Origin: Actinomycetales bacterium UBA1383 | Lineage (GTDB): Bacteria > Actinomycetota > Actinomycetes > Actinomycetales > Actinomycetaceae | Assembly: GCA_002305415.1 (NCBI GenBank) | Contig: DBQX01000003.1 | Span: 27,715 to 91,714, forward strand | Direction of reading: 5' to 3' | DNA length: 64,000 nucleotides | In this document: piece after piece, positions 28,495-35,985 of the stretch | How positions within the stretch are numbered: position 1 is the first letter of the stretch | Layout: the number at the start of each line of letters is the position of its first letter | Translations under genes and position numbers: made by a program | The notes under the pieces: model-generated | Seen by the model: only the letters and a program-made list of their open reading frames with translations | What the model was told of the DNA's origin: nothing | Database searches by the model: none

Positions 28495-29337
28495 GTGTTC
28501 CGCGAGCGGATGGAGCTCAAGTCGCGGGAGCAGGTCCGCGCGATGCGGCGCGCCGGACTGGTGGTGGCCGCGATGCTCGCCGAGGTGCGTGCGGCCATCC
28601 GCCCCGGCGTCACGACGGCGGAGCTGGACGCGATCGCCGCGGCCCACCTCGACCGCGCCGGCGCCCTGTCGAACTTCAGGGGGTACCACGGCTATCCGGC
28701 GACCGTGTGCATCTCGGTCAACGAGGAGATCGTGCACGGGATCCCGGGCGAGCGGAGGATCCGGGCGGGTGACGTCGTCTCGGTCGACGGCGGCTGCTCG
28801 GTTCCGGGCCCGAACGGCAGGCGGTGGCACGGCGACAGCGCCTTCACGGTGGTCGTCGAGCCCGCGCAGGCCGCTGACGCGGTGCTCGCGGCCATCACCG
28901 AGGAGGCCCTGTGGGCGGCGATCGCCGCGCTCGCCGGGGGAGATCGCCTCGGGGTCGTCGGGGACGCGGTCGAGGCCGTGGTGCGGGAGCACGGCGAGCG
29001 CGGGGTGCGGCTGTCGATCGTCCGCGAGTACGTCGGTCACGGCATCGGGTCCCAGATGCACCAGCCGCCCGAGGTGCTGAACTACTCGACGCGCGAGCGT
29101 GGCCCCCGGTTGCGTCCCGGCATGGTCCTCGCGGTCGAGCCGATGCTCGCCGGCGGATCGCCGGCGAACCGGACGCTCGCGGACGGCTGGACCGTGGTCA
29201 CGAGTGACGGGTCCCACGCCGCCCACTGGGAGCACACCGTTGCGCTGCTCCCCGGAGGCGTGCACGTCCTGACCGCCGCCGACGGAGGGGCGGCCGGCCT
29301 GGCACGCCACGGGCTGGCGCCCGCACCCCTTGACTGA
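28495..29337 (+). CDS. map: Methionine aminopeptidase, type I
   Basis: A 280-residue metalloenzyme removing the initiator methionine. The metal ligands are visible: Asp98 (SVDGG), Asp114 (HGDSA), His182 (GHGIG), Glu215 (LAVEPML) and Glu246 (HWEHT). The stretch between the two Asp is about five residues longer than in E. coli. Starts with GTG immediately after the adk stop codon; a GGAG lies 9 nt upstream inside adk. Confidence 0.95.
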   Translation: MFRERMELKSREQVRAMRRAGLVVAAMLAEVRAAIRPGVTTAELDAIAAAHLDRAGALSNFRGYHGYPATVCISVNEEIVHGIPGERRIRAGDVVSVDGGCSVPGPNGRRWHGDSAFTVVVEPAQAADAVLAAITEEALWAAIAALAGGDRLGVVGDAVEAVVREHGERGVRLSIVREYVGHGIGSQMHQPPEVLNYSTRERGPRLRPGMVLAVEPMLAGGSPANRTLADGWTVVTSDGSHAAHWEHTVALLPGGVHVLTAADGGAAGLARHGLAPAPLD

Positions 29338-29360
29338 GCCCCAGGTCACCCGGGGCCGGT

Positions 29361-29389
29361 TTCGTCCTCCTGTCCCGATGCCGTAGGAT
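29361..29389 (+). promoter_or_regulatory. Candidate promoter of infA
   Basis: -10 TAGGAT (29384-29389) with TTCGTC (29361-29366) at 17 bp. The -10 is good, the -35 poor. Predicted leader about 110 nt, containing a GGAACC...GGTTCC hairpin near 29449-29473. Confidence 0.45.
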
Positions 29390-29504
29390 GGTCCGTTGGA
29401 TGAGCGTGTCCGCGTGCTTTCGCGCGCGTGGTGCGCCGTCGTCGACGGAACCCCCCACCAACGGTGGTTCCTCGACGCCTGCAGGGTGAGAGTTAGCGGA
29501 GGAC

Positions 29505-29726
29505 ATGGCGAAGAAGGACGGCGTCATCGAGGTTGAGGGCAGTGTCGTGGAGGCACTGCCCAACGCGATGTTCCGGGTGCGGCTGGCCAACGGGCACGTG
29601 GTGCTGGCCCACATCTCGGGCAAGATGCGGCAGCACTACATCCGCATCCTCCCCGAGGACCGGGTGGTCGTGGAACTCAGCCCGTACGACCTGTCCCGGG
29701 GTCGCATCGTCTACCGGTACAAGTAG
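29505..29726 (+). CDS. infA: Translation initiation factor IF-1
   Basis: A 73-residue OB-fold protein that occupies the A site during initiation. [77 protein letters not shown] sequence over the whole length. GGAGGAC precedes the ATG. First gene of infA-rpmJ-rpsM-rpsK-rpoA-rplQ. Confidence 0.98.
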   Translation: MAKKDGVIEVEGSVVEALPNAMFRVRLANGHVVLAHISGKMRQHYIRILPEDRVVVELSPYDLSRGRIVYRYK

Positions 29727-29728
29727 AG

Positions 29729-29746
29729 GTGCCCCGGGCCGGGCAC
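29729..29746 (+). other. Hairpin in the infA-rpmJ spacer
   Basis: GTGCCC (29729-29734) pairs with GGGCAC (29741-29746) around CGGGCC, just before the rpmJ ribosome binding site (ACAGGA). Confidence 0.35.
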
Positions 29747-29760
29747 GGACAGGACGAATC

Positions 29761-29874
29761 ATGAAGGTCAAGCCGAGCGTCAAGAAGGTGTGCGACAAGT
29801 GCAAGGTGATCCGCCGTCACGGTCGGGTCATGGTCATTTGCGAGAACCAGCGGCACAAGCAGCGCCAGGGCTGA
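29761..29874 (+). CDS. rpmJ: 50S ribosomal protein L36 (zinc-binding form)
   Basis: A 37-residue protein, [20 protein letters not shown] then [17 protein letters not shown], with the zinc ligands Cys11, Cys14, Cys27 and His32. GGACAGGACG precedes the ATG. Confidence 0.96.
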   Translation: MKVKPSVKKVCDKCKVIRRHGRVMVICENQRHKQRQG

Positions 29875-29902
29875 ATCCGGTGTCCGCACGGCGGGCACCA
29901 CA

Positions 29903-29990
29903 GCCCGTCGCCAGTGCGTCCGGTCCAGGGACCGCGCACAACCCCCGGTTCGGAGGCTGGGGCCCACAATCCTGTGGGAAGGCGACGGGC
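29903..29990 (+). promoter_or_regulatory. Multi-branched RNA structure in the rpmJ-rpsM spacer
   Basis: A perfect 10-bp closing helix, GCCCGTCGCC (29903-29912) with GGCGACGGGC (29981-29990), encloses smaller hairpins: GTGCG...CGCAC with inner GGTC/GACC (about 29914-29940), a CCCC/GGGG helix (about 29942-29972), and CCCACA/TGTGGG around ATCC (29963-29978), some of which compete. The whole fills the 151-nt spacer before rpsM, ending 35 nt before its start. This looks like a structured translational control leader. Confidence 0.55.
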
Positions 29991-30025
29991 AAGACCTCCG
30001 AGACACTCCCAGGAGAAGACTGACA

Positions 30026-30400
30026 GTGGCACGTATCGCCGGCGTCGACCTCCCCCGCGAGAAGCGGCTGGAGATTGCGCTCACCTACATCTACGGCGTC
30101 GGGCGCACCCGCGCGAAGGAAACCCTCGACGCGACGGGAATCTCGCCCGACCTCCGCGTCAAGGACATGACCGACACCGACCTCGTCGCACTGCGCGACT
30201 ACATCGACGCCAACTACAAGGTCGAGGGTGACCTCCGCCGCGAGGTGGCCGCGGACATCCGCCGCAAGGTGGAGATCGGGTGCTACCAGGGGCTGCGCCA
30301 CCGCCGCGGCCTTCCCGTGCACGGCCAGCGCACGAAGACGAACGCCCGTACGCGCAAGGGTCCGAAGCGGACCGTCGCGGGCAAGAAGAAGGCCCGGTAA
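30026..30400 (+). CDS. rpsM: 30S ribosomal protein S13
   Basis: A 124-residue head protein contacting the P-site t[37 protein letters not shown] and the basic C-terminal [25 protein letters not shown] are standard. Start GTG with AGGAGAAG upstream. Likely regulated through the structured leader before it. Confidence 0.97.
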   Translation: MARIAGVDLPREKRLEIALTYIYGVGRTRAKETLDATGISPDLRVKDMTDTDLVALRDYIDANYKVEGDLRREVAADIRRKVEIGCYQGLRHRRGLPVHGQRTKTNARTRKGPKRTVAGKKKAR

Positions 30401-30442
30401 CGGCCAGCGCACCGCTGAGAGACCTCAAGGAGAGAAACGCAG

Positions 30443-30850
30443 ATGCCCCCCAAGTCCCGCACGACCGGCGCCTCCCGCAAGGGCCGCCGGAAGGAAAAGA
30501 AGAATGTTGCCCATGGCAACGCCTACATCAAGTCGACCTTCAACAACACGATCGTGTCCATCACGGACCCGACCGGCGCCGTGATCGCCTGGGCCTCCTC
30601 CGGGCAGGTCGGCTTCAAGGGCTCGCGGAAGTCGACGCCCTTCGCCGCGCAGCTCGCTGCCGAGGCCGCGGCCAGGCGCGCGCAGGAGCACGGCATGAAG
30701 AAGGTCGACGTCTTCGTCAAGGGCCCCGGCTCGGGCCGTGAGACGGCGATCCGTTCCCTGCAGGCCACCGGCCTCGAGGTCGGGTCAATCTCCGATGTGA
30801 CGCCGCAGGCGCACAACGGCTGCCGTCCCCCCAAGCGCCGCCGCGTCTGA
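30443..30850 (+). CDS. rpsK: 30S ribosomal protein S11
   Basis: A 135-residue platform protein. [54 protein letters not shown] sequence and the C-terminal [18 protein letters not shown]. In many bacteria rpsD (S4) follows; here rpoA follows directly. Confidence 0.98.
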   Translation: MPPKSRTTGASRKGRRKEKKNVAHGNAYIKSTFNNTIVSITDPTGAVIAWASSGQVGFKGSRKSTPFAAQLAAEAAARRAQEHGMKKVDVFVKGPGSGRETAIRSLQATGLEVGSISDVTPQAHNGCRPPKRRRV

Positions 30851-30874
30851 CCGAACCACCGGATCGTCGAGTTC

Positions 30875-30894
30875 CCCCGGGCTGATGCCCGGGG
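30875..30894 (+). other. Perfect hairpin between rpsK and rpoA
   Basis: CCCCGGGC (30875-30882) pairs with GCCCGGGG (30887-30894) around TGAT, 25 nt after rpsK. No T-run. It stands where rpsD is located in related operons and may be a partial terminator or processing signal before rpoA. Confidence 0.5.
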
Positions 30895-30940
30895 CCAACG
30901 CCCGCGTCATATGGCGGATGCAGGCTGAAAGGAAGAGACC

Positions 30941-31954
30941 GTGCTCATCGCACAACGCCCCACCCTGACCGAGGACGTCGTCGCCGACCACCGTTCCCGG
31001 TTCATCATCGAGCCCCTCGAGCCCGGGTTCGGGTACACGCTCGGTAACTCCATGCGTCGCACGCTGCTCTCGTCCATCCCGGGCGCGGCGGTGACCTCCA
31101 TCCGGATCGACGGGGTGCTCCACGAGTTCTCCACCGTCCCCGGGGTGAAGGAGGACGTCGCGGAGATCATCCTGAACATCAAGAACATCGTCGTCTCCTC
31201 GGAGCACGACGAGCCCGTGGTGATGTACCTCCGCAAGCAGGGGCCCGGTACAGTCACCGCGGGGGACATCACTCCTCCTGCGGGCGTCGAGGTCCACAAC
31301 CCGGAGCTGCACATCGCGACCATCAACGCGAAGGGCAAGCTCGAGGTGGAACTCACCGTCGAGCGCGGCCGGGGGTACGTCTCCGCCGTCCAGAACAAGG
31401 CCGTGGACGCCGAGATCGGGCGGATCCCCGTGGACTCCATCTACTCGCCGGTCCTCAAGGTGACCTACAAGGTCGAGGCGACCCGCGTGGAGCAGCGCAC
31501 CGACTTCGACCGGCTCATCATCGACGTCGAGACGAAGCCGGCGATCGCGCCGCGCGACGCCCTGGCCTCGGCCGGCAAGACCCTGGTGGAGCTGTTCGGC
31601 CTCGCCCGGGAGCTGAACGTCGAGGCCGAGGGCATCGAGATCGGCCCCTCGCCCTCCGACGCGGCACTCGCCCAGGACCTCGCCCTGCCCATCGAGGACC
31701 TCGGACTGCTCTCCCGGTCGTACAACTGCCTGAAGCGTGAGGGCATCCACACGGTGGGTGAGCTCGTCGCGCGGTCCGAGGCGGACCTGCTGGACATCCG
31801 CAACTTCGGCGCGAAGTCCATCACCGAGATCAAGGAGAAGCTGACCGGCCTCGGGCTGTCCCTCAAGGACTCGCCGGCCGACTTCGACCCGACGATGCAC
31901 TTCGGCGGCGACATCGACTACGACGGCGACGTCCAGTTCAGCGACGAGCGCTGA
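30941..31954 (+). CDS. rpoA: DNA-directed RNA polymerase subunit alpha
   Basis: A 337-residue assembly platform of RNA polymerase. The N-terminal domain has [33 protein letters not shown] and the C-terminal domain has [48 protein letters not shown], the UP-element and activator contact helix. Start GTG with AAAGGAAGAG upstream. Confidence 0.98.
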   Translation: MLIAQRPTLTEDVVADHRSRFIIEPLEPGFGYTLGNSMRRTLLSSIPGAAVTSIRIDGVLHEFSTVPGVKEDVAEIILNIKNIVVSSEHDEPVVMYLRKQGPGTVTAGDITPPAGVEVHNPELHIATINAKGKLEVELTVERGRGYVSAVQNKAVDAEIGRIPVDSIYSPVLKVTYKVEATRVEQRTDFDRLIIDVETKPAIAPRDALASAGKTLVELFGLARELNVEAEGIEIGPSPSDAALAQDLALPIEDLGLLSRSYNCLKREGIHTVGELVARSEADLLDIRNFGAKSITEIKEKLTGLGLSLKDSPADFDPTMHFGGDIDYDGDVQFSDER

Positions 31955-31974
31955 GTTCCAGAAGGAGAGATCAC

Positions 31975-32532
31975 ATGCCCACCCCGTCCAAGGGTCCCCG
32001 GCTCGGCGGCAGCGCGGCCCACGAGCGCCTCATGCTGGCGAACCTCGCCACCGCATTGTTCGAGCACAAGGCGATCACCACGACCGAGCACCGCGCCAAG
32101 CGCGTGCAGCCGCTGGCCGAGAAGCTCGTCAGCAAGGCGAAGCGTGGTGACCTGCACGCGCGCCGCACGGTGATGCAGACGATCCGGCGCAAGGACGTCG
32201 TCGCGGAGCTCTTCGAGGAACTCGCCCCGAAGTTCGCCGGCCGTGAGGGCGGCTACACCCGCATCACGAAGCTGCCACCCCGCAAGGGCGACAACGCGCC
32301 GATGGCGCTCATCGAGCTCGTCCTCGAGCCCGTGAAGGCCAAGAAGTCCGCCTCGAAGAAGGCCGCCCCCAAGAAGGCCGCCCCCAAGGCGGAGCCCCCG
32401 GCAGCCGAGGAGCCGGTCGTTGAGGCCGAGCCGGTCGTTGAGGCCGAGCCGGTCGTTGAGGCCGAGCCGGTCGTTGAGGCTGACGCGGTTGTCGAGACCG
32501 AGGTGGCCGCCGAGCCCGGCGAGGCCAAGTAG
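31975..32532 (+). CDS. rplQ: 50S ribosomal protein L17 with repeat-bearing C-terminal tail
   Basis: A 185-residue protein; the conserved L17 part ([51 protein letters not shown]...[23 protein letters not shown]) covers about the first 120 residues. A Lys/Ala linker ([16 protein letters not shown]) and an acidic tail with repeats of EPVVEA follow. The tail is encoded by an exact 18-bp tandem repeat. Last gene of the operon. Confidence 0.96.
   Translation: MPTPSKGPRLGGSAAHERLMLANLATALFEHKAITTTEHRAKRVQPLAEKLVSKAKRGDLHARRTVMQTIRRKDVVAELFEELAPKFAGREGGYTRITKLPPRKGDNAPMALIELVLEPVKAKKSASKKAAPKKAAPKAEPPAAEEPVVEAEPVVEAEPVVEAEPVVEADAVVETEVAAEPGEAK
32410..32499 (+). repeat. 18-bp tandem repeat within rplQ
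   Basis: Three identical copies of an 18-bp unit (32410-32427, 32428-32445, 32446-32463; unit begins GAGCCGGTCGTTGAGG), a fourth with one change (32464-32481) and a diverged fifth (32482-32499). The unit encodes EPVVEA. The length is a multiple of three, so copy-number change would not break the frame. Confidence 0.9.
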
Positions 32533-32536
32533 CGAC

Positions 32537-32568
32537 ACGAATGGGGCCCCTCCGGGGGCCCCATTCGT
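32537..32568. terminator. Bidirectional terminator between rplQ and the ROK kinase gene
   Basis: A perfect 14-bp stem (32537-32550 with 32555-32568) around TCCG. It lies between two convergent genes and reads the same on both strands, so it can end both. Confidence 0.8.
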
Positions 32569-32583
32569 ACGTCCCGGAGTTCC

Positions 32584-33339
32584 TCAGTCCTGCCGGACCA
32601 TGTCCCACGCCCGGACCCCGCCCAGGATTCCGGCTGCGTTGTTCGCCAGGACTGTCCGCTCACCCAGGCGCGCCACGGTCGAGGGCGTCAGGCGCCGGGC
32701 GTTCCCGCCCCCGATGTAGAGGCGGTCCCAGAGGTACACCGGGCGGAACGAGTCGACGACCTTGCGCACGCGCCGAGACCAGTGCGCGTCGCCGAGCCGG
32801 ATCCGCTCGTGCTCTCCGAGGTACTCGTCGAAGGTGAGACCCCACTTGACCGTCCCCTGGGACAGCTCGGCGTGGGGGGCGAGCACACCTGCGTCGAAGA
32901 TGGCGTTTCCCAGACCGGTGCCCAGCGTGATGACCATCTCCAGGCCGACGCCGGTCACGAGTCCGCACCCGTGCACCTCGGCATCGTTCAGCACGAGTAC
33001 CGGCAGCCGCAGCGCCTCGCCGACGGCCGCGCGCATGTCGTAGCCCGACCACGCCGCCACCAGCTCCGGTACCACACGTGTCCGGGGACCCGCCTTGCAG
33101 ACGTAGTGCGGCGTCGCCACCACGACGCCGTGCCGGATCATCCCCGGCATGCCGACCGTGACGCGCTCGGCCCGGGGCAGCTGCTCGGCCAGCGACCGGA
33201 TGATGGACACCAGGCGCGTCGGCGGGAGCGGGTAAGGGGTGGTGGCCCGCACGGGCTGCGCGTGGAGCGTCCCTGCCGAGTCCAGGACCGATGCCTTGAT
33301 CCCGCCGCCCCCGCAGTCGATCGCGAGCGTGGTGTGCAT
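32584..33339 (-). CDS. ppgK: ROK-family kinase, polyphosphate-glucokinase-like
   Basis: A 251-residue protein with the actin-like ATPase fold of ROK sugar kinases. The phosphate-1 motif is AIDCGGGGIKASVLD (5-19), the catalytic Asp is in LNDAEVHG, and phosphate-2 is TLGTGLGNAIF. The length and pattern fit strictly polyphosphate/ATP-dependent glucokinases (glucose to glucose 6-phosphate). The usual ELGH motif after the catalytic loop reads AELSQG here, so the substrate is uncertain. A TAGCGT hexamer ends 5 nt before the ATG, with no ribosome binding site, so the mRNA may be leaderless. Confidence 0.75.
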   Translation of the reverse strand: MHTTLAIDCGGGGIKASVLDSAGTLHAQPVRATTPYPLPPTRLVSIIRSLAEQLPRAERVTVGMPGMIRHGVVVATPHYVCKAGPRTRVVPELVAAWSGYDMRAAVGEALRLPVLVLNDAEVHGCGLVTGVGLEMVITLGTGLGNAIFDAGVLAPHAELSQGTVKWGLTFDEYLGEHERIRLGDAHWSRRVRKVVDSFRPVYLWDRLYIGGGNARRLTPSTVARLGERTVLANNAAGILGGVRAWDMVRQD

Positions 33340-33402
33340 ACCTGACGCTAACGCACGCGACCCTGGGGACGAGCTCTCCGTACGGTGTGGTTGCATGGCT
33401 CC

Positions 33403-34374
33403 ATGCCCGTTCGCCTTCGCATCGACTGTGCCTATGACGGAGCGGCCTTCGCCGGGTGGGCCCGCCAACCCGGGCTGGTCACGGTCCAGGGGGTGCTGGA
33501 GGACGCGATCGGCACCCTCGCACGGGTGCCACGGCCGCGCCTGACCGTCGCTGGCCGCACGGACGCCGGCGTCCACGCCCGTGGACAGGTGGCGCACGTC
33601 GACCTCCCGGTGGGGGCCTTCACGACGGCGCCCGGCCGCTCCGCCCGCCCGCCGGGGGACGCGTTCGTCCAGCGCGTGAACGCGATCCTGGCCCGTGACC
33701 GGGGGACCAGGCAGCCGGACGTGGTCGTCACCGCGGTCGGGGTCGCGCCCCCCGGGTTCGACGCGAGGTTCTCCGCGCTCTGGCGGTGCTACCGCTACCG
33801 GATCGTCGACTCCCCGGAAGCCCGCGATCCGTTGCTGCGCGGCCACACCCTGTGGCATCCCCGTCCCCTCGACACCGCGGCCATGGCCCGCGCGGTCGCG
33901 CACCTGGTCGGCGAGCACGACTTCCTGTCCTTCTGCCGGCCACGTCCGGGGGCGACCACCGTGCGGAGGCTCCTGGCGGCGTCAGTGACGCGCACGGACG
34001 GCGTGGTCACGGTCGAACTGCGCGCGGATGCCTTCTGCCACTCGATGGTCCGGGCCATCGTGGGCACTCTCGTGCCTGTCGGCGAGGGTCGTCGTGAGCC
34101 GGAGTGGATGGGCGAGGTCCTCCGGGGCCGGCACCACGGTCACTTCCTCGTCGCGTCCCCGCACGGGCTCACCCTCGAGGAGGTGGGGTATCCGGACGCC
34201 GCGGACCTGGCGGCCCGTGCCGCGCTCACCAGGGCGGTCCGTCCTCAGCCCTCGTCCTCCTCGGCGTCGAACACGAACTCGCCGGAGTCGTCGTCGCGGT
34301 CGGCGATCTCGTCGTCGCCATCCTCCGCGTACTCGTCGCCCTCGTCCTCGACGTCGGAGGTGAACTCGGAGTAG
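33403..34374 (+). CDS. truA: tRNA pseudouridine(38-40) synthase TruA
   Basis: A 323-residue enzyme making pseudouridine in the tRNA anticodon arm. The catalytic Asp lies in VAGRTDAGVHARGQVAHVD; RYRIVDSPEARDPLLRGHTLWHP and the C-terminal FCHSMVRAIVGTLVPVG are conserved. The family normally ends near LEEVGYPDA (about residue 265). Here the frame stays open for another 45 or so residues of Ser/Pro-rich sequence that is antisense to the acidic end of the next gene. Start ATG chosen at MPVRLRIDC. Confidence 0.93.
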   Translation: MPVRLRIDCAYDGAAFAGWARQPGLVTVQGVLEDAIGTLARVPRPRLTVAGRTDAGVHARGQVAHVDLPVGAFTTAPGRSARPPGDAFVQRVNAILARDRGTRQPDVVVTAVGVAPPGFDARFSALWRCYRYRIVDSPEARDPLLRGHTLWHPRPLDTAAMARAVAHLVGEHDFLSFCRPRPGATTVRRLLAASVTRTDGVVTVELRADAFCHSMVRAIVGTLVPVGEGRREPEWMGEVLRGRHHGHFLVASPHGLTLEEVGYPDAADLAARAALTRAVRPQPSSSSASNTNSPESSSRSAISSSPSSAYSSPSSSTSEVNSE

Positions 34375-34670
34375 TCCTCCTCGACGTAGGCCTCGTCGTC
34401 GAGCAGGTGCATGGCCGCCTCCTCGGCGCCGACGTCGGCGCGCGCCGGGCCCTCGGCGCGGGCGAGGATGTCCTGCTCCTCACCGACGTCGTCCTCCGGC
34501 CCCTCGTCGGGTTCGGACACGAGCGGGCCGACGGCGTCGGGCTGGCGGTCGTACGGCACCTCGCGATCGGTGTCGGGCACCTCGCGGGCCAAGCGCTCAT
34601 CGAGACTCTCGGGCCGCCCGTCGGAGAGATAGGTGTGCTTCGCGAGGAAGTCGGAGTCGATGTCGCTCAT
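34245..34670 (-). CDS. Acidic actinobacterial protein of unknown function (DUF5709-like)
   Basis: A 141-residue, very acidic soluble protein. RPESLDERLAREVPD, DILARAEGPARADVGAEEAAMHL and an Asp/Glu-rich C-terminal tail of about 50 residues are seen. The AEEAAMHL block and acidic composition resemble the DUF5709 family of actinobacteria, by recollection. No catalytic motif. Function unknown. Its 3' end overlaps truA on the other strand by 130 bp. A CAGAAT hexamer ends 6 nt before the ATG. Confidence 0.7.
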   Translation of the reverse strand: MSDIDSDFLAKHTYLSDGRPESLDERLAREVPDTDREVPYDRQPDAVGPLVSEPDEGPEDDVGEEQDILARAEGPARADVGAEEAAMHLLDDEAYVEEDYSEFTSDVEDEGDEYAEDGDDEIADRDDDSGEFVFDAEEDEG

Positions 34671-34744
34671 GGCTCGATTCTGCCATTGTGAGCGACGTCA
34701 CGCGTGGCGATGACCCCCTGCGATCCGCTTCACAACGGCACGCT

Positions 34745-34774
34745 TTGACCAGCCGCGACGGCTGGCATTATCGT
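34745..34774 (+). promoter_or_regulatory. Promoter of rplM-rpsI
   Basis: -35 TTGACC (34745-34750), 18-bp spacer, -10 TATCGT (34769-34774). Predicted leader about 120 nt. The bases from 34780 to 34901 show no strong hairpin. Confidence 0.7.
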
Positions 34775-34901
34775 TGGATGTCGTTGTGATGCTGCCTGGT
34801 GTCTCCCACTCGCCGGCACGAGTTGCACAACAGCCGCGAGATTTGCCCATCTGACCTGCCTCCAGCCATACGGCGGGTCGTCACACGAAAAGGCTCAGCC
34901 A

Positions 34902-35345
34902 GTGCGTACGTACTCACCCAAGCCGGGGGACATCGAGAAGAAGTGGTATGTCATTGACGCCACCGATGTCGTGCTCGGTCGCCTGGCGGCCCAGGCCGCC
35001 ACACTGCTCCGTGGGAAGCACAAGCCCATCTTCGCGCCCCACATGGACACCGGCGACTTCGTCGTCGTCGTCAACGCCGCGAAGGTCGCCCTCACCGGCT
35101 CCAAGGCCGAGAAGAAGATGGCCTACCGCCACTCCGGATACCCGGGTGGCCTCAAGTCGGTGAGCTACTCAAAGCTCCTCGCCACCCGCCCGGAGCGGGC
35201 GATCGAGAAGGCCGTCGCGGGGATGCTCCCCAAGAACTCGCTGGGCCGCGCCCAGCTCCGCAAGCTGAAGGTGTACGCGGGTCCGGAGCACCCGCACGCG
35301 GCGCAGAAGCCGCAGCCCTTCGAAATCACCCAGGTGGCCCAGTAG
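34902..35345 (+). CDS. rplM: 50S ribosomal protein L13
   Basis: A 147-residue early assembly protein. [63 protein letters not shown] sequence and the [39 protein letters not shown] end. Start GTG; the ribosome binding site is weak (AAAAGG about 13 nt upstream). Confidence 0.97.
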   Translation: MRTYSPKPGDIEKKWYVIDATDVVLGRLAAQAATLLRGKHKPIFAPHMDTGDFVVVVNAAKVALTGSKAEKKMAYRHSGYPGGLKSVSYSKLLATRPERAIEKAVAGMLPKNSLGRAQLRKLKVYAGPEHPHAAQKPQPFEITQVAQ

Positions 35346-35375
35346 CCCGCCTGACGAGCAAGACCAAGGAGAAGC

Positions 35376-35861
35376 GTGGCCGACACCACTGCAGAGATTC
35401 TGGAGGACGAGGAGCTCTCGAGCTTCACCTCTGAGACCCCCGTTCCCGTTGCCACCCACGGACAGTCGCTCACCGCCCCCGGCGGCGGCACCGGCCGTCG
35501 CAAGGAGGCGGTCGCCCGCGTCCGGCTCGTCCCCGGAACCGGTGAGTGGACCATCAACGGGCGTACCCTCGAGGACTACTTCCCCAACAAGCTGCACCAG
35601 CAGCTCGTGAACTCGCCCTTCGTGCTGCTCGGCCTCGAGCAGCGCTTCGACGTCATCGCGCGGATCCACGGCGGCGGCGTCTCGGGCCAGGCCGGCGCGC
35701 TGCGTCTCGGCATCGCCCGGGCCCTCAACGAGATCGACACGGAGGCCAACCGGCAGACCCTGAAGAAGGCCGGCTTCCTCACCCGCGACGCCCGCGCGAT
35801 CGAGCGCAAGAAGGCCGGGCTCAAGAAGGCCCGCAAGGCACCGCAGTACTCGAAGCGCTGA
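35376..35861 (+). CDS. rpsI: 30S ribosomal protein S9
   Basis: A 161-residue protein whose C-terminal Lys-Arg reaches the P-site tRNA. The conserved part begins [34 protein letters not shown] after an acidic N-terminal extension of about 38 residues, typical of actinobacteria. It ends [12 protein letters not shown]. 30 nt after rplM; AAGGAGAAGC precedes the GTG. Confidence 0.97.
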   Translation: MADTTAEILEDEELSSFTSETPVPVATHGQSLTAPGGGTGRRKEAVARVRLVPGTGEWTINGRTLEDYFPNKLHQQLVNSPFVLLGLEQRFDVIARIHGGGVSGQAGALRLGIARALNEIDTEANRQTLKKAGFLTRDARAIERKKAGLKKARKAPQYSKR

Positions 35862-35873
35862 CACGCCACGAGA

Positions 35874-35905
35874 CGATGCCCCAACGCACCCGCGGTGGGG
35901 CATCG
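35874..35905 (+). terminator. Terminator after rpsI
   Basis: A perfect 10-bp stem (35874-35883 with 35896-35905) around a 12-nt loop that can fold further (CGC/GCG). Confidence 0.7.
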
Positions 35906-35951
35906 CGCGTCTCCGTGGTCCGGTGGTCTCGTCCTGCTGCGAAGTCGTGGG

Positions 35952-35970
35952 TAGCATCGGCTCAGGAGGA
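35952..35970 (+). promoter_or_regulatory. Candidate -10 box and ribosome binding site of the DedA gene
   Basis: TAGCAT (35952-35957) fits TANNNT and would start transcription near 35964, at AGGAGGA (35964-35970). The binding site is well spaced for an out-of-frame ATG at 35975 (peptide MGLAWTC, stop at 35996-35998) and 15 nt from the DedA ATG at 35986. Confidence 0.4.
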
Positions 35971-35985
35971 CGCGATGGGACTGGC

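Noticed and set aside
29338..29356. Terminator after map (GCCCC...GGGGC)
   Set aside because: Only five base pairs and no T-run; weaker than chance-level hairpins in this GC-rich DNA.
33381..33395. TACGGT 8 nt before an ATG upstream of truA as a leaderless start
   Set aside because: That ATG (33395) is out of frame with truA, and the resulting frame has no recognisable product.
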